From PUMD01 sp964599275 (GTDB lineage: Bacteria > Bacillota > Sulfobacillia > SLMV01): a stretch of DNA of 33,061 nt. How positions within the stretch are numbered: the stretch's first letter is position 1; every line of letters begins with the position of its first letter. The notes under the pieces are model-generated. The model did no database searches, was not told the DNA's origin, and saw only the letters and a program-made list of their open reading frames with translations. The stretch spans positions 1 through 33,061 of the forward strand of contig CAZRFK010000012.1 in assembly GCA_964599275.1 (NCBI GenBank), given 5' to 3'. Shown here one piece after another: positions 7,941 to 15,388 of this stretch. A program made the position numbers and the translations under genes.

Positions 7941-8672
7941 TCAATTCCGGGCCCTCTGCAGAAAAACCCGGTACATGATCAGGTTCAGGATGATAATGTA
8001 GGCCAACCCGATGAAAAAGTACTGATTGTAGCTGAGATACAGCAATTCCTCACCCCGGACCAATCCACTGATTGCCTTTGCCGGCCAGAAACCAGGGGCA
8101 AAGGAAAAAAGCAGTTCCTTGCTGTCGAAGAAAAACAGCGAAAATATGGGAAACATCAATATAATCCCAGTTCCCTTCATCACCGCAAAACCCTCAATCT
8201 TGTTGCTGGACAACGCATTGATCAGCAGTCCCGACATAGGTGCGCCCAGGGATGCCAAAAGGGATATGGCCAATATAGCGTTGAACGATAGATCACCAAT
8301 ATCCGAAAACCACATCACGTACACGCATGATGCAAATGACAACCCCAACACCATCAGCATACGGAAGGAAAGGAACTGATGAATGCTCAATGGAGTGACC
8401 TGTACGGCGGTGAGGATGTTGTCATCCCGGTCGTCGAGAATGGAGAATCCGATTATCGCTCCATAGACGTGCGGAGTCATCAAGGTCAGCGCTACCAGGG
8501 CCAGATCTGCATAATGATCCAGATTGAAATCTGCCGTTTCAGCAGCCCAGGGCAGCAGATACCGCCCGATCAAGCCGAAAAGCAGTGGATATATCAGCAT
8601 GAACCTCATCATGGGATCGCGGACCCATTTTTTGAACTCACTGGTGAAAAAATCCTTTTTCATTTCAAACAC
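7941..8672 (-). CDS. ABC-2 type exporter permease, second subunit
   Basis: A 243-residue protein with about six membrane helices, for example residues 24-45, 59-78, 100-122, 130-152, 162-184 and 215-236. The charged N-terminus (KKDFFTSEFKKWVRDPMMRF) is typical of the cytoplasmic lead-in of ABC-2 permeases. The frame opens with GTG at 8672, overlapping the upstream permease by 8 bases, but an ATG three codons on (8663-8661) is an equally good start that removes the overlap. It is the last gene of the TetR-controlled exporter operon and pairs with the permease at 8665-9390 around the ATPase at 9387-10238. The exported compound cannot be told from the sequence. Confidence 0.85.
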   Translation of the reverse strand: MFEMKKDFFTSEFKKWVRDPMMRFMLIYPLLFGLIGRYLLPWAAETADFNLDHYADLALVALTLMTPHVYGAIIGFSILDDRDDNILTAVQVTPLSIHQFLSFRMLMVLGLSFASCVYVMWFSDIGDLSFNAILAISLLASLGAPMSGLLINALSSNKIEGFAVMKGTGIILMFPIFSLFFFDSKELLFSFAPGFWPAKAISGLVRGEELLYLSYNQYFFIGLAYIIILNLIMYRVFLQRARN

Positions 8673-9390
8673 CGCTTTCCCGAACAGCGAATTCTTCGAA
8701 CCGGTTCAAAACGACCCGCAGCAGAATGCCCGAACCAACCAGCAGGTAAACCACCGAAAACCATATTTCCCAGGTCTGCAACCCACCGGCAGAGGCAGTC
8801 AATACAGTCATCGAGGCCTTGGTGGGAATGGCATACAGGAGCGTGCTTATGAGCTCATTCTGAATCAGACCAATCTGATCGAAAAGCACTGGTATCATCA
8901 GAACAAAAACATACTTCATCATGTTTATCAGCAGATCAGTGAAAGTTTTCGAGTAAAAAGTCAGCAGAAAGCCAACCAGCGAATGAAACAACGCTACCAG
9001 AATGACTGCACCTAAAAGCGCCGCAAAACCCAGCTGAATCTCGCGAAAGTACCAGGCCCACGAGTACAGAACCACCAGGGTCAGAACATTGGAAGTAATG
9101 TTGCCGGAGGTCTTGGCAAGTATATGCTCCAGGTGAGTTACTGGGGAGATGAGCAGGCTCTTCAGCGATCCTTCCCCTTTTTCAAAGAAAATGGTCACAC
9201 CTATAAGGAGAATGGACATGCTGACTGCATCTATGAATAGTACCAGAGAAAACATGGCAGTGAGATCGGCAATATCGGTAAAATGAAGTGCAGTCAGCCA
9301 GACCATGGCCACAACCAGACTGGCTCCTATGATACCGTATTTTATAAGACGCTGCAGTTCCCCCCTCAACAGCGCAGTGAAGTTGGTCAT
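8665..9390 (-). CDS. ABC-2 type exporter permease, first subunit
   Basis: A 241-residue protein with about six predicted helices, from IIGASLVVAMVWLTAL near residue 20 to VVYLLVGSGILLRVVL near the C-terminus. An FFEKGEGSLKSLLISPV segment (about 68-84) is the cytoplasmic coupling motif typical of ABC-2 permeases. The ATG at 9390-9388 overlaps the ATPase stop in an ATGA arrangement, indicating translational coupling. It forms a membrane heterodimer with the following permease by inference from gene order. Confidence 0.87.
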   Translation of the reverse strand: MTNFTALLRGELQRLIKYGIIGASLVVAMVWLTALHFTDIADLTAMFSLVLFIDAVSMSILLIGVTIFFEKGEGSLKSLLISPVTHLEHILAKTSGNITSNVLTLVVLYSWAWYFREIQLGFAALLGAVILVALFHSLVGFLLTFYSKTFTDLLINMMKYVFVLMIPVLFDQIGLIQNELISTLLYAIPTKASMTVLTASAGGLQTWEIWFSVVYLLVGSGILLRVVLNRFEEFAVRESGV

Positions 9391-10238
9391 ATCGACTCCA
9401 CTCCCGTCACTTCTATGAAAATATCATCAAGGGTGGTTTCCTTGCTGTGAATAGTCACAATCTTTCTGTTTTTCACGATATCCATGAACTCATCGCTTTC
9501 ACTCAGATCATCCAGATCAAAAGAAGAACTCTCAACTTCCCCATCAACCACATACTCCACATCCACTCTCCTGAGACCGTGTTCAAGTTTCAGGTTCTTG
9601 GGAGTATCGATCCTGGCTATTTTGCCGTCGGCCATGAAAGCCACCCGGTCGCAGAGCTCATCGACATCATTCATCAGGTGGGTAGCCAACAGGACCGTGC
9701 CCCCCTGTTCATTGAACTCCCGGATCATATCCTTAATTATTCGCGCATTCTTGGGGTCCAGACCTATGGTGGGCTCATCCAGAAACAACATGGTGGGATT
9801 GTTGAGCATGGCCCGGACGAAATTCAACCTTATCTTCATACCTTTGGAGAACTCACTGACATTTTTGTCCCGGTCTTCGAACAGGCCCACCCGTTTCATC
9901 AGTTCATCGGTATCGGCGGTGGATTTGTAAAGATTCTTGAAAAAGCTCAGGTTTTCCTCGGCAGTTAGCTTGGAAAAGTGAACGGGAGCCTCAAATCCAA
10001 CCCCCACTTTCTGATAGAAGTCCCTTCCGTAAGAGCCCAAAGCACTGCCCCGGTGCAAAACTTCTCCGCGGTAGTTACTCAAAAGTTTGTTGAGAATTTT
10101 CTGAGTGGTGGTTTTCCCAACTCCGCTCGGACCCAGCAACCCGAAGATTTCAGCTTCCCTGATTTCAAAATCCAAACCCTTGAGGGTATCTTCGTCGGTA
10201 TTGGGGTAACGAAACTGAAGGTTTTTCACTTCAAACAT
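9387..10238 (-). CDS. ABC exporter ATP-binding subunit with degenerate Q-loop and signature
   Basis: Read from the second of two near ATGs (10238-10236), 283 residues; an ATG two codons earlier (10244) lies almost against the GAGGAAGGA ribosome binding site, so the second has better spacing. Walker A is GPSGVGKT (36-43), Walker B LFLDEP (150-155), and the switch His lies in ATHLM. Two positions are unusual: Glu82 stands where the Q-loop Gln normally sits (GFEAPVHF), and the signature reads FSKGMKIRL (129-137) in place of LSGGQ. Similar changes occur in some exporters of antimicrobial compounds. The C-terminal extension (about 215-283) is typical of the drug/bacteriocin exporter class. Energises the two permeases downstream. 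Confidence 0.9.
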   Translation of the reverse strand: MFEVKNLQFRYPNTDEDTLKGLDFEIREAEIFGLLGPSGVGKTTTQKILNKLLSNYRGEVLHRGSALGSYGRDFYQKVGVGFEAPVHFSKLTAEENLSFFKNLYKSTADTDELMKRVGLFEDRDKNVSEFSKGMKIRLNFVRAMLNNPTMLFLDEPTIGLDPKNARIIKDMIREFNEQGGTVLLATHLMNDVDELCDRVAFMADGKIARIDTPKNLKLEHGLRRVDVEYVVDGEVESSSFDLDDLSESDEFMDIVKNRKIVTIHSKETTLDDIFIEVTGVESI

Positions 10239-10287
10239 GTTCATTCCTTCCTCTCCTCCCTCTCATATACGGTACTAACCCCTCCGA

Positions 10288-10935
10288 CTACTCCTGATAG
10301 TTCGCCAAACCATTCCGGATGATGTAAAACATCTTATCCACCAGCTGCAGGTAATCATCTCCATCGGTAAATACGTTGTCGACCTCATCCGGCTGCTGTT
10401 CAATATATTGCTCCATCAAGCCGTTGCTCAGAGAATCTACAGCGAAGGCTGCCATCTGTATATCCACATTGGGATCTATCTGGCCTTTTCTCTGACCCTT
10501 CTGCAGAATCCCCGCCAGAAACTGCCTGGAGGCATCTGCCATCTGCCCCATAGCCTCCTGCTGAAACTCCCGGTCCTCGCGCAGAAAGTTGGTACCCAGG
10601 GTGGCCATTCTGGGGTGATCTTTTGCAAACTGAATTCCAGCTGAGTAAAGGCGTCGGATGGTAGTCAAAGCATCATCCTCTTCATCCACTACACCCTGCA
10701 GGTACGGCATTTTCTCCTCAGCGATACAGGATGTGAGCAGATACCGGTAAAGGTCCATCAGGTCATCAAAATACTGATAGAAACTGCCCCGGGGTATCTC
10801 TGCTTCATCGACGATATTGGCGATGCTTGCACTGTCAAATGGGTTATCTGCAAACTCCCGCAGGGCAGCATCTATTATTCTCTCTCTTTTGCTCTCTGAA
10901 AGATTAAAAAACGTGTCAGTAGGCAATGCTTTCAC
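10288..10935 (-). CDS. TetR/AcrR-family repressor of the exporter operon
   Basis: A 215-residue protein. The helix-turn-helix lies at about residues 24-62 (ASIANIVDEAEIPRGSFYQYF, with the family hallmark FYQYF), followed by an all-helical ligand domain. The longest frame opens with GTG at 10935 directly beside its ribosome binding site; a TTG three codons on (10926-10924) has GGAAGGTG six bases upstream and gives the common N-terminus MPTDTFFNL, so it may be the real start. First gene of the operon with the ATPase (about 45 bases on) and both permeases. It very likely represses its own promoter through the palindromes at 10961-10974 and 10993-11012, and ligand release would induce the exporter. 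The ligand is unknown. Confidence 0.9.
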   Translation of the reverse strand: MKALPTDTFFNLSESKRERIIDAALREFADNPFDSASIANIVDEAEIPRGSFYQYFDDLMDLYRYLLTSCIAEEKMPYLQGVVDEEDDALTTIRRLYSAGIQFAKDHPRMATLGTNFLREDREFQQEAMGQMADASRQFLAGILQKGQRKGQIDPNVDIQMAAFAVDSLSNGLMEQYIEQQPDEVDNVFTDGDDYLQLVDKMFYIIRNGLANYQE

Positions 10936-10960
10936 CTTCCTGCGGACAGATTTTTTTATG

Positions 10961-10974
10961 TGACACCCATGTCA
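10961..10974. promoter_or_regulatory. Second TetR operator-like palindrome
   Basis: TGACA-CCCA-TGTCA matches the core of the operator at 10993-11012 (TGACA-N4-TGTCA). The centres are 35 bases apart, about three and a half helical turns. It lies between the likely transcription start and the repressor gene. Confidence 0.65.
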
Positions 10975-10989
10975 CTTACCCGCAGGTTT

Positions 10990-11018
10990 ATGTTATGACA
11001 CTTCTGTCATAATGTCCA
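10990..11018 (-). promoter_or_regulatory. Exporter operon promoter with embedded TetR operator
   Basis: On the minus strand TGGACA (11018-11013) is a -35 and TAACAT (10995-10990) a -10, with exactly 17 bases between. The perfect palindrome TTATGACA-CTTC-TGTCATAA (10993-11012) fills that spacer, so a bound dimer would block RNA polymerase. This is seen directly in the sequence; which protein binds is inferred from the adjacent TetR gene. Confidence 0.7.
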
Positions 11019-11128
11019 TAGCGTTTTAAATTAATCTTGAGGGGAATTAAGGCAGGCAATGGCTGACTGTGTCAGGCTTTCTTGCGGTCAATTATATTAA
11101 ATAAACAATACTATCAATACAAATGTAG

Positions 11129-11160
11129 GACGACCGGAAACGCTCCCCTTTCCGGTCGTC
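11129..11160 (-). terminator. Hairpin downstream of the LTXXQ-protein gene, probable terminator
   Basis: GACGACCGGAAA (11129-11140) and TTTCCGGTCGTC (11149-11160) form a perfect 12-bp stem with an 8-base loop, about 30 bases past the stop of the gene at 11192. The downstream T content on the minus strand is only moderate (CTACATTTGTATTG). Confidence 0.65.
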
Positions 11161-11191
11161 GTTTGAAACTTATAATTCGAGATGTTCAGAT

Positions 11192-11581
11192 TTATCCACC
11201 TTGATTGGCTTTCAGCTGCTTCCTGAGCTGTCTTTGGGTGTTCCGCCGTTCGTGGTGGTTCATTTTCTTCTGCTGCATCTGCTCCAGCTGCTCTTCTATC
11301 AAAATCTCCTCCACGGTCTGCCACATCTGACTTCTGAGATTGGCCATTTCTTCCCAGTTTCTACCATGCCGGGCTTCTGCTAACTGTTCCCGGAATTCCT
11401 CTCTGATTTGATAGAGTTCTGTCCGCTGTTCGTCCGTCATAGCCGGAATTCCGCTGCAGTCGAGGCCTCGCTCCTCTGCTCTGTTGCTTTCAGCCAGAAC
11501 AGCTCCGCCTGCGACCAACAACAAAACTACAGCCAACAGAGTGGCTTTCATCAGACCGCCCCTCAACTTTTTAGCCATCAT
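11192..11581 (-). CDS. Exported Spy/CpxP-like (LTXXQ) small protein
   Basis: A 129-residue protein. A classical signal peptide (KATLLAVVLLLVAGGAVLA, cleavage after about residue 30) is followed by a highly charged helical region. A motif MTDEQRTELYQI (about 48-59) matches the LTxxQ motif of Spy/CpxP periplasmic proteins, followed by QLxxAR and coiled-coil-like repeats rich in Glu, Gln and Arg. The family binds misfolded envelope proteins or damps a sensor kinase in enterobacteria. The ATG (11581; a second ATG follows at once) has a GGGGAGGTG ribosome binding site. It lies about 75 bases downstream of a histidine kinase gene on the same strand, mirroring the cpxP-cpxRA association. Function is inferred from family and context. 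Confidence 0.75.
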   Translation of the reverse strand: MMAKKLRGGLMKATLLAVVLLLVAGGAVLAESNRAEERGLDCSGIPAMTDEQRTELYQIREEFREQLAEARHGRNWEEMANLRSQMWQTVEEILIEEQLEQMQQKKMNHHERRNTQRQLRKQLKANQGG

Positions 11582-11658
11582 GTCACCTCCCCTTGATCAT
11601 CTTGTGACCATAGAGTAACCGGCAAGTGTGACAGTTCTGTGAACTAAATAGAAACTTC

Positions 11659-13452
11659 TCAGCAACAATCAGTGCTGAGGGTAAAAGTGAAGGTTGTTCC
11701 GGCGCCGGAGCTGCTTTTGACCCAGATGTCTTCGCCAAGTGCTTCGATTAGCCTCTTTACTATGGCCAGGCCCAGGCCTGTTCCGCTGCTGTCCCGCGAC
11801 CGGGAACGATCAACTTTATAAAAGCGCTCCCATAACTGCGGTATATCCTCCTGAGGAATTCCTCTGCCATTGTCCGAAACGGACAGGCGAACTTTTTCCT
11901 TTGCGGTTGTGGCCCGCAGACGCACTTTACCACCTGAAGGTGTATACCTCACAGCATTATCCACCAGATTCATCAAGATTTGCTCAACCGCCTGTCTGTC
12001 CGCATACACATTCACAGGGCTCTCTGAATGTTCAATATTTAACTCCAGCTCACCCTCAAAAGCAGTGATTTTCATCTTCGCAGCCACCTGTTCAAGCAGT
12101 TTCACAACATCAAATTTCTCGAAGTTCAGCTGTATCCGTCCGGAGTCGTAACGCTCCAGATCCAGCAGGTTTTCCACCAACTGGTTCAGTCTCTCCGCTT
12201 CTTCTCTCATCAAGGCAACGTACCCATCGGCCTCATCTTCGGGAATGGTCCCATCGTACAGGGCTTCAAGGAAACCGGATATAACAGTGAGGGGAGTTCT
12301 CAGCTCGTGGGAGGCATCGGCCACAAACTGCCGCCGCATCTGCTCCAACTTGCGCTCATCACTGACATCGCGCATCAGTAAAACGCAGCCCCAGAAACTA
12401 TCGTGACTGTCACCGCCCACCGGGGCAGTATGTACATCGCAGATGAGATCTTCGCCAAAACGCACTGTATCACAATATTTTTTCCCATGCTCTAGTGTGC
12501 TTTCTATCAGCTCGTGTAGCTGGTCAGGAAGAACCATGTTCCGATAATTACCCGCCCGGGATATATCAACACGCAAACCCTGCTCCAATAGGCCGGCAGC
12601 AGCCGGATTCACCAAAAACACCTGTCCATCCTCTCCTATACCCAGTACTCCCTCGCTCATTGCGTTGACCGTTGAGGCAAATTTATCCTTCTCACGCCGC
12701 AGGGTGCGTATATTTTGCCCAAGGCCTGCCGCCAGATGATTCAAGGAACGCCCCAGTCGGCCCAGTTCATCCTCAGACTGAACAGAAACCCGTTTGTGAA
12801 AATTGCCATCTGCCATTTCCTGCGCCACCTCAGTCATGGCTGCTATCGGATTGGTAATGCGCCTGAACGAAGCATATCCCAGGAGTCCAGCCAGAAGCAG
12901 GGCAGCTGCTCCCGCCCATATAGTAAAAGTACGCAGTCGGTCAACAGTGGCCTGGATCCCGGTCACTGGGGAATGCAAAAATAAAGCGGCCAACACTTCT
13001 CCATCTGTCTCATTACCATCAGTCAGTGGAACTCCCACTGATAGCATTCTCTGATCGAAGCGTGGGTGCTTTCTGGTCTGTACTACGGTTTCCCCTTTCT
13101 GCAGATTGTGAAGGTCCTCAGAAGTTGCAGAATCTCTCCTGCCGGCTGCCAGTCCCCTTGAACCACCCAATATCCGCCCTTCCAAGTCCACCAAACTGAT
13201 ACGTGCATCCACCAGTTGATCTACCGTATCAAGAACGTAGTTCATGGCCTGCTCATCAATGCTTCCCTGCATATACTCCATGGCCACGCTGTTGATCTGT
13301 TCAGCGGCTGCGAGAAGCTCCGATTCCTTGTGGGAAAAAACATAGTCCCGCAGCATGGTGGTGTGCAAAAAACCAGTTAATAGAACAGCCACAGCAATTA
13401 TTATCAAATTTACCGCAATCAATTTACCGGCAAGCCCTAGTTTTGTCATCAT
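11659..13452 (-). CDS. Sensor histidine kinase (WalK/PhoR-like) with extracytoplasmic sensor, HAMP and PAS
   Basis: A 597-residue protein. TM1 is at about 9-31, an extracytoplasmic sensor at about 32-172, TM2 at about 174-195, HAMP at about 196-250, a PAS domain at about 258-365, and HisKA with the phospho-acceptor His382 in ASHELRTPL. The ATPase domain has N-box Asn495/Asn499, G1 DNGRG (527-531) and G2 GTGLGL (557-562). The domain order matches WalK/PhoR-type kinases. Its start ATG (13452-13450) overlaps the regulator stop in ATGA, so the pair is translated together. The neighbouring exported LTXXQ protein suggests an envelope-stress signal, but the sensor domain itself has no motif I can name. 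Confidence 0.93.
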   Translation of the reverse strand: MMTKLGLAGKLIAVNLIIIAVAVLLTGFLHTTMLRDYVFSHKESELLAAAEQINSVAMEYMQGSIDEQAMNYVLDTVDQLVDARISLVDLEGRILGGSRGLAAGRRDSATSEDLHNLQKGETVVQTRKHPRFDQRMLSVGVPLTDGNETDGEVLAALFLHSPVTGIQATVDRLRTFTIWAGAAALLLAGLLGYASFRRITNPIAAMTEVAQEMADGNFHKRVSVQSEDELGRLGRSLNHLAAGLGQNIRTLRREKDKFASTVNAMSEGVLGIGEDGQVFLVNPAAAGLLEQGLRVDISRAGNYRNMVLPDQLHELIESTLEHGKKYCDTVRFGEDLICDVHTAPVGGDSHDSFWGCVLLMRDVSDERKLEQMRRQFVADASHELRTPLTVISGFLEALYDGTIPEDEADGYVALMREEAERLNQLVENLLDLERYDSGRIQLNFEKFDVVKLLEQVAAKMKITAFEGELELNIEHSESPVNVYADRQAVEQILMNLVDNAVRYTPSGGKVRLRATTAKEKVRLSVSDNGRGIPQEDIPQLWERFYKVDRSRSRDSSGTGLGLAIVKRLIEALGEDIWVKSSSGAGTTFTFTLSTDCC

Positions 13453-14150
13453 TTGTCCTCATACACCTCAAACCGGTAACCTATTCCCCAGACGGTAGCA
13501 ATCTCCCACCCCGGATCTTCAGGCCCCGCCAGTTTTCTGCGCAGCCTCTTAACATGGGTATCGACGGTGCGGGTATCACCGGTGTAATCATACCCCCAAA
13601 CATGCTGCAGAAACTGTTCCCGAGAAAAAACCCTCAGCGGGTGCGTGGCCATCAGCCACAGCACGTCAAATTCCTTTGCCGTGAGCGAAACTTCCTCTCC
13701 GTCAACCCGGCATCTGCGTTGGGCTTGATTCAGATATAGTCCCTGAAACCGCACCTCCTGCGGGTTGTCGGAATCACCCTCATCACCTGCCCGCCTGAGA
13801 ACAGCCTTGACTCGAGCGACCAACTCACGGGGGTTAAACGGTTTGGTGACATAGTCATCAGCACCAAGTTCAAGACCCAAGACCTTGTCGTAATCATCAT
13901 CCCTGGCAGTCAACATGATAATGGGAGTTTGATGCTGTTTGCGCAGATTCCGGCACACCTCCCAACCATTCATTCCGGGAAGCATAATGTCCAAAACTAC
14001 CAGGTCGGGATGATATCGCTGGTGCAGCTGCACGGCTTCCTCTCCATCTGCTGCCTCCAGCACGGTGTAATCTTCCCGCTGCAGATAGAGCGAAATCAAT
14101 CTGACTACATTATTATCGTCATCAACTACCAGAATCTTCTCTCCTGAGAT
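13449..14150 (-). CDS. OmpR/PhoB-family response regulator with apparent non-canonical start codon
   Basis: The receiver domain requires the reading frame to extend upstream of the first usable TTG (14099), because the acidic pocket (Asp10-Asp11-Asp12) is encoded before it. The frame opens after a TGA at 14159-14157 and contains no ATG, GTG or TTG before the DDD. I chose ATC at 14150-14148, preceded by AAGGGGGTG seven bases away, giving MSGEKILVVDDD; an ATT at 14135-14133 behind CAGGAG is the alternative. In this numbering the phospho-acceptor is Asp54 and the conserved Lys is Lys103 (TKPF). The C-terminal winged helix (about 128-233, ending VWGIGYRFEVYEDK) is the OmpR DNA-binding domain. Partner of the histidine kinase downstream. 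The start problem could be a base error or true ATC/ATT initiation. Confidence 0.88.
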   Translation of the reverse strand: MSGEKILVVDDDNNVVRLISLYLQREDYTVLEAADGEEAVQLHQRYHPDLVVLDIMLPGMNGWEVCRNLRKQHQTPIIMLTARDDDYDKVLGLELGADDYVTKPFNPRELVARVKAVLRRAGDEGDSDNPQEVRFQGLYLNQAQRRCRVDGEEVSLTAKEFDVLWLMATHPLRVFSREQFLQHVWGYDYTGDTRTVDTHVKRLRRKLAGPEDPGWEIATVWGIGYRFEVYEDK

Positions 14151-14319
14151 GTCCGGTCACCCCCTTGACGGCTGACATCATCAGTGTAGCACAGATGGCA
14201 TCTCATAACACCTGCACTGCCGAGCTCTTGCTGGTCATCGACAAAGCTCCTCCGGCGAATTGGAAATGTCGCGTTTGAGTTCAGTCGGTATCTGCAGACC
14301 TTACAAACGCAAATAAAAT

Positions 14320-14348
14320 GCCGCCGGTAAAGCATCAGAGCCGGCGGC
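14320..14348 (-). terminator. Intrinsic terminator of the Dps-like gene
   Basis: GCCGCCGG (14320-14327) and CCGGCGGC (14341-14348) form an 8-bp G/C stem. On the minus strand it is followed by ATTTTATTTG, about 80-105 bases past the stop at 14426. The rest of 14151-14425 holds no gene. Confidence 0.82.
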
Positions 14349-14425
14349 TGTTGCATGTCGATTTTCTGATATTTGAGGATCCCTGGGCTGCTGTCGGGAT
14401 TATTCCACTCTTTGGCGAAGCTGAT

Positions 14426-15190
14426 TCAGCGCCTCCTGCGCTGCTGCTGCATCAGGGGATCGCCTGCTCTGTCCTTTTCTCCGTCAATGAGATGCCGCAT
14501 TCCTCGAGTGAGGGTGTCGTCTTCCAGGACGCTGAACAGATGATAACCCAGATCTTCGCGGTCCACCAGAACTTCTTCAAGTACCTCCACGGTACCGTAA
14601 TCGGTCAGCTGGTGCGCTCGCTGAATGGTATCCCTGAGCATCTGCTGTATGGTCAGTTCATGCTCCAGGTCGTTGCGCAGATAATCCCGCATAGTAAAGC
14701 GTCCCTCAACTTCATGCTTCAGATAAGATAATTCGTGTTGGGCAACCGGGTGCGCCGTGGGAACTCCGCCCAGACGTGCGACTCTCTCTCCCACCATGTC
14801 GATATGTTTCTGGGTCTTTTCAATGTGTTCATCCAGCAGATGGTGCAGGCTGAAGAAAGACTCCGCTCCCTCGGTGAGCCAGTGGTGTTTGTTGTACTGA
14901 TGAAGCATAACCGTAAGAGCACACTGGTGGGTGTCCAGTATCACCGCCATTTCGCTGCGGGTATCGCGTGATAATCCGATGCCGGCTCCTGTCTGTTTGA
15001 CGGTCCTGGGAGCCTGGCGGGTGATCATATTGTGCTGCGATGAATGTCCCGGCATATTGGTGTCAAAACCTGTCTTATTCAGCTTGTAGCGTCCGTGAAA
15101 ATGTTTGTTTTGCTCAGCCACGTTCTCCATCATCTGCTTCTGATTGGTCTTTTCATAATTGTCGTGCAATATGCTCACTCCCTTTTGCAT
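14426..15190 (-). CDS. Dps/DpsA-like ferritin (DNA protection during starvation)
   Basis: A 254-residue protein from the outermost ATG (15190); a TTG at 15169-15167 behind GGGAGTG is a likelier start by ribosome binding site and would give 247 residues. The ferritin-like core starts near residue 79. LHQYNKHHWLTEG (96-108) and HHLLDEH (116-122) carry ferroxidase-type ligands, and DMVGERVARLGGVP (131-144) matches the Dps helix-turn segment. Dps proteins form 12-subunit shells that oxidise and store iron and protect DNA. This one has an unusually long N-terminal tail (about 75 residues, rich in Gln, Asn, His and Lys) and a basic Arg-rich C-terminus, reminiscent of tails that bind DNA. It sits beside the metal-uptake operon, fitting iron and manganese homeostasis. 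Confidence 0.85.
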   Translation of the reverse strand: MQKGVSILHDNYEKTNQKQMMENVAEQNKHFHGRYKLNKTGFDTNMPGHSSQHNMITRQAPRTVKQTGAGIGLSRDTRSEMAVILDTHQCALTVMLHQYNKHHWLTEGAESFFSLHHLLDEHIEKTQKHIDMVGERVARLGGVPTAHPVAQHELSYLKHEVEGRFTMRDYLRNDLEHELTIQQMLRDTIQRAHQLTDYGTVEVLEEVLVDREDLGYHLFSVLEDDTLTRGMRHLIDGEKDRAGDPLMQQQRRRR

Positions 15191-15287
15191 TGATCAGATA
15201 CATTCATATTTTGTCGTTGCTGTCAGGGAGCTATTCCGGCGCTGACGTGAAAGTGGGACTTACCAAAAATAAACACCCATAAAAGTA

Positions 15288-15332
15288 GGCCTTCCATCTC
15301 CACTGATTTTTTTGGAAAAGTGATGAAAGGCC
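15288..15332 (-). terminator. Long hairpin downstream of the metal ABC operon, probable terminator
   Basis: GGCCTT (15288-15293) pairs with AAGGCC (15327-15332). Inside, CATC/CACT segments pair with AGTG/ATG, making a long imperfect stem. On the minus strand it is followed by TACTTTTATGGG. It lies about 57 bases past the stop of the binding-protein gene. Confidence 0.6.
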
Positions 15333-15388
15333 CTGAATTTTTGCACTTAGCGCGCAATTAACCAGCCGGCACCGTCCAAAAAATCACT

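Noticed and set aside
8379..9015. Plus-strand frames over the exporter permeases
   Set aside because: Antisense to well-supported, translationally coupled genes; no protein-like composition.
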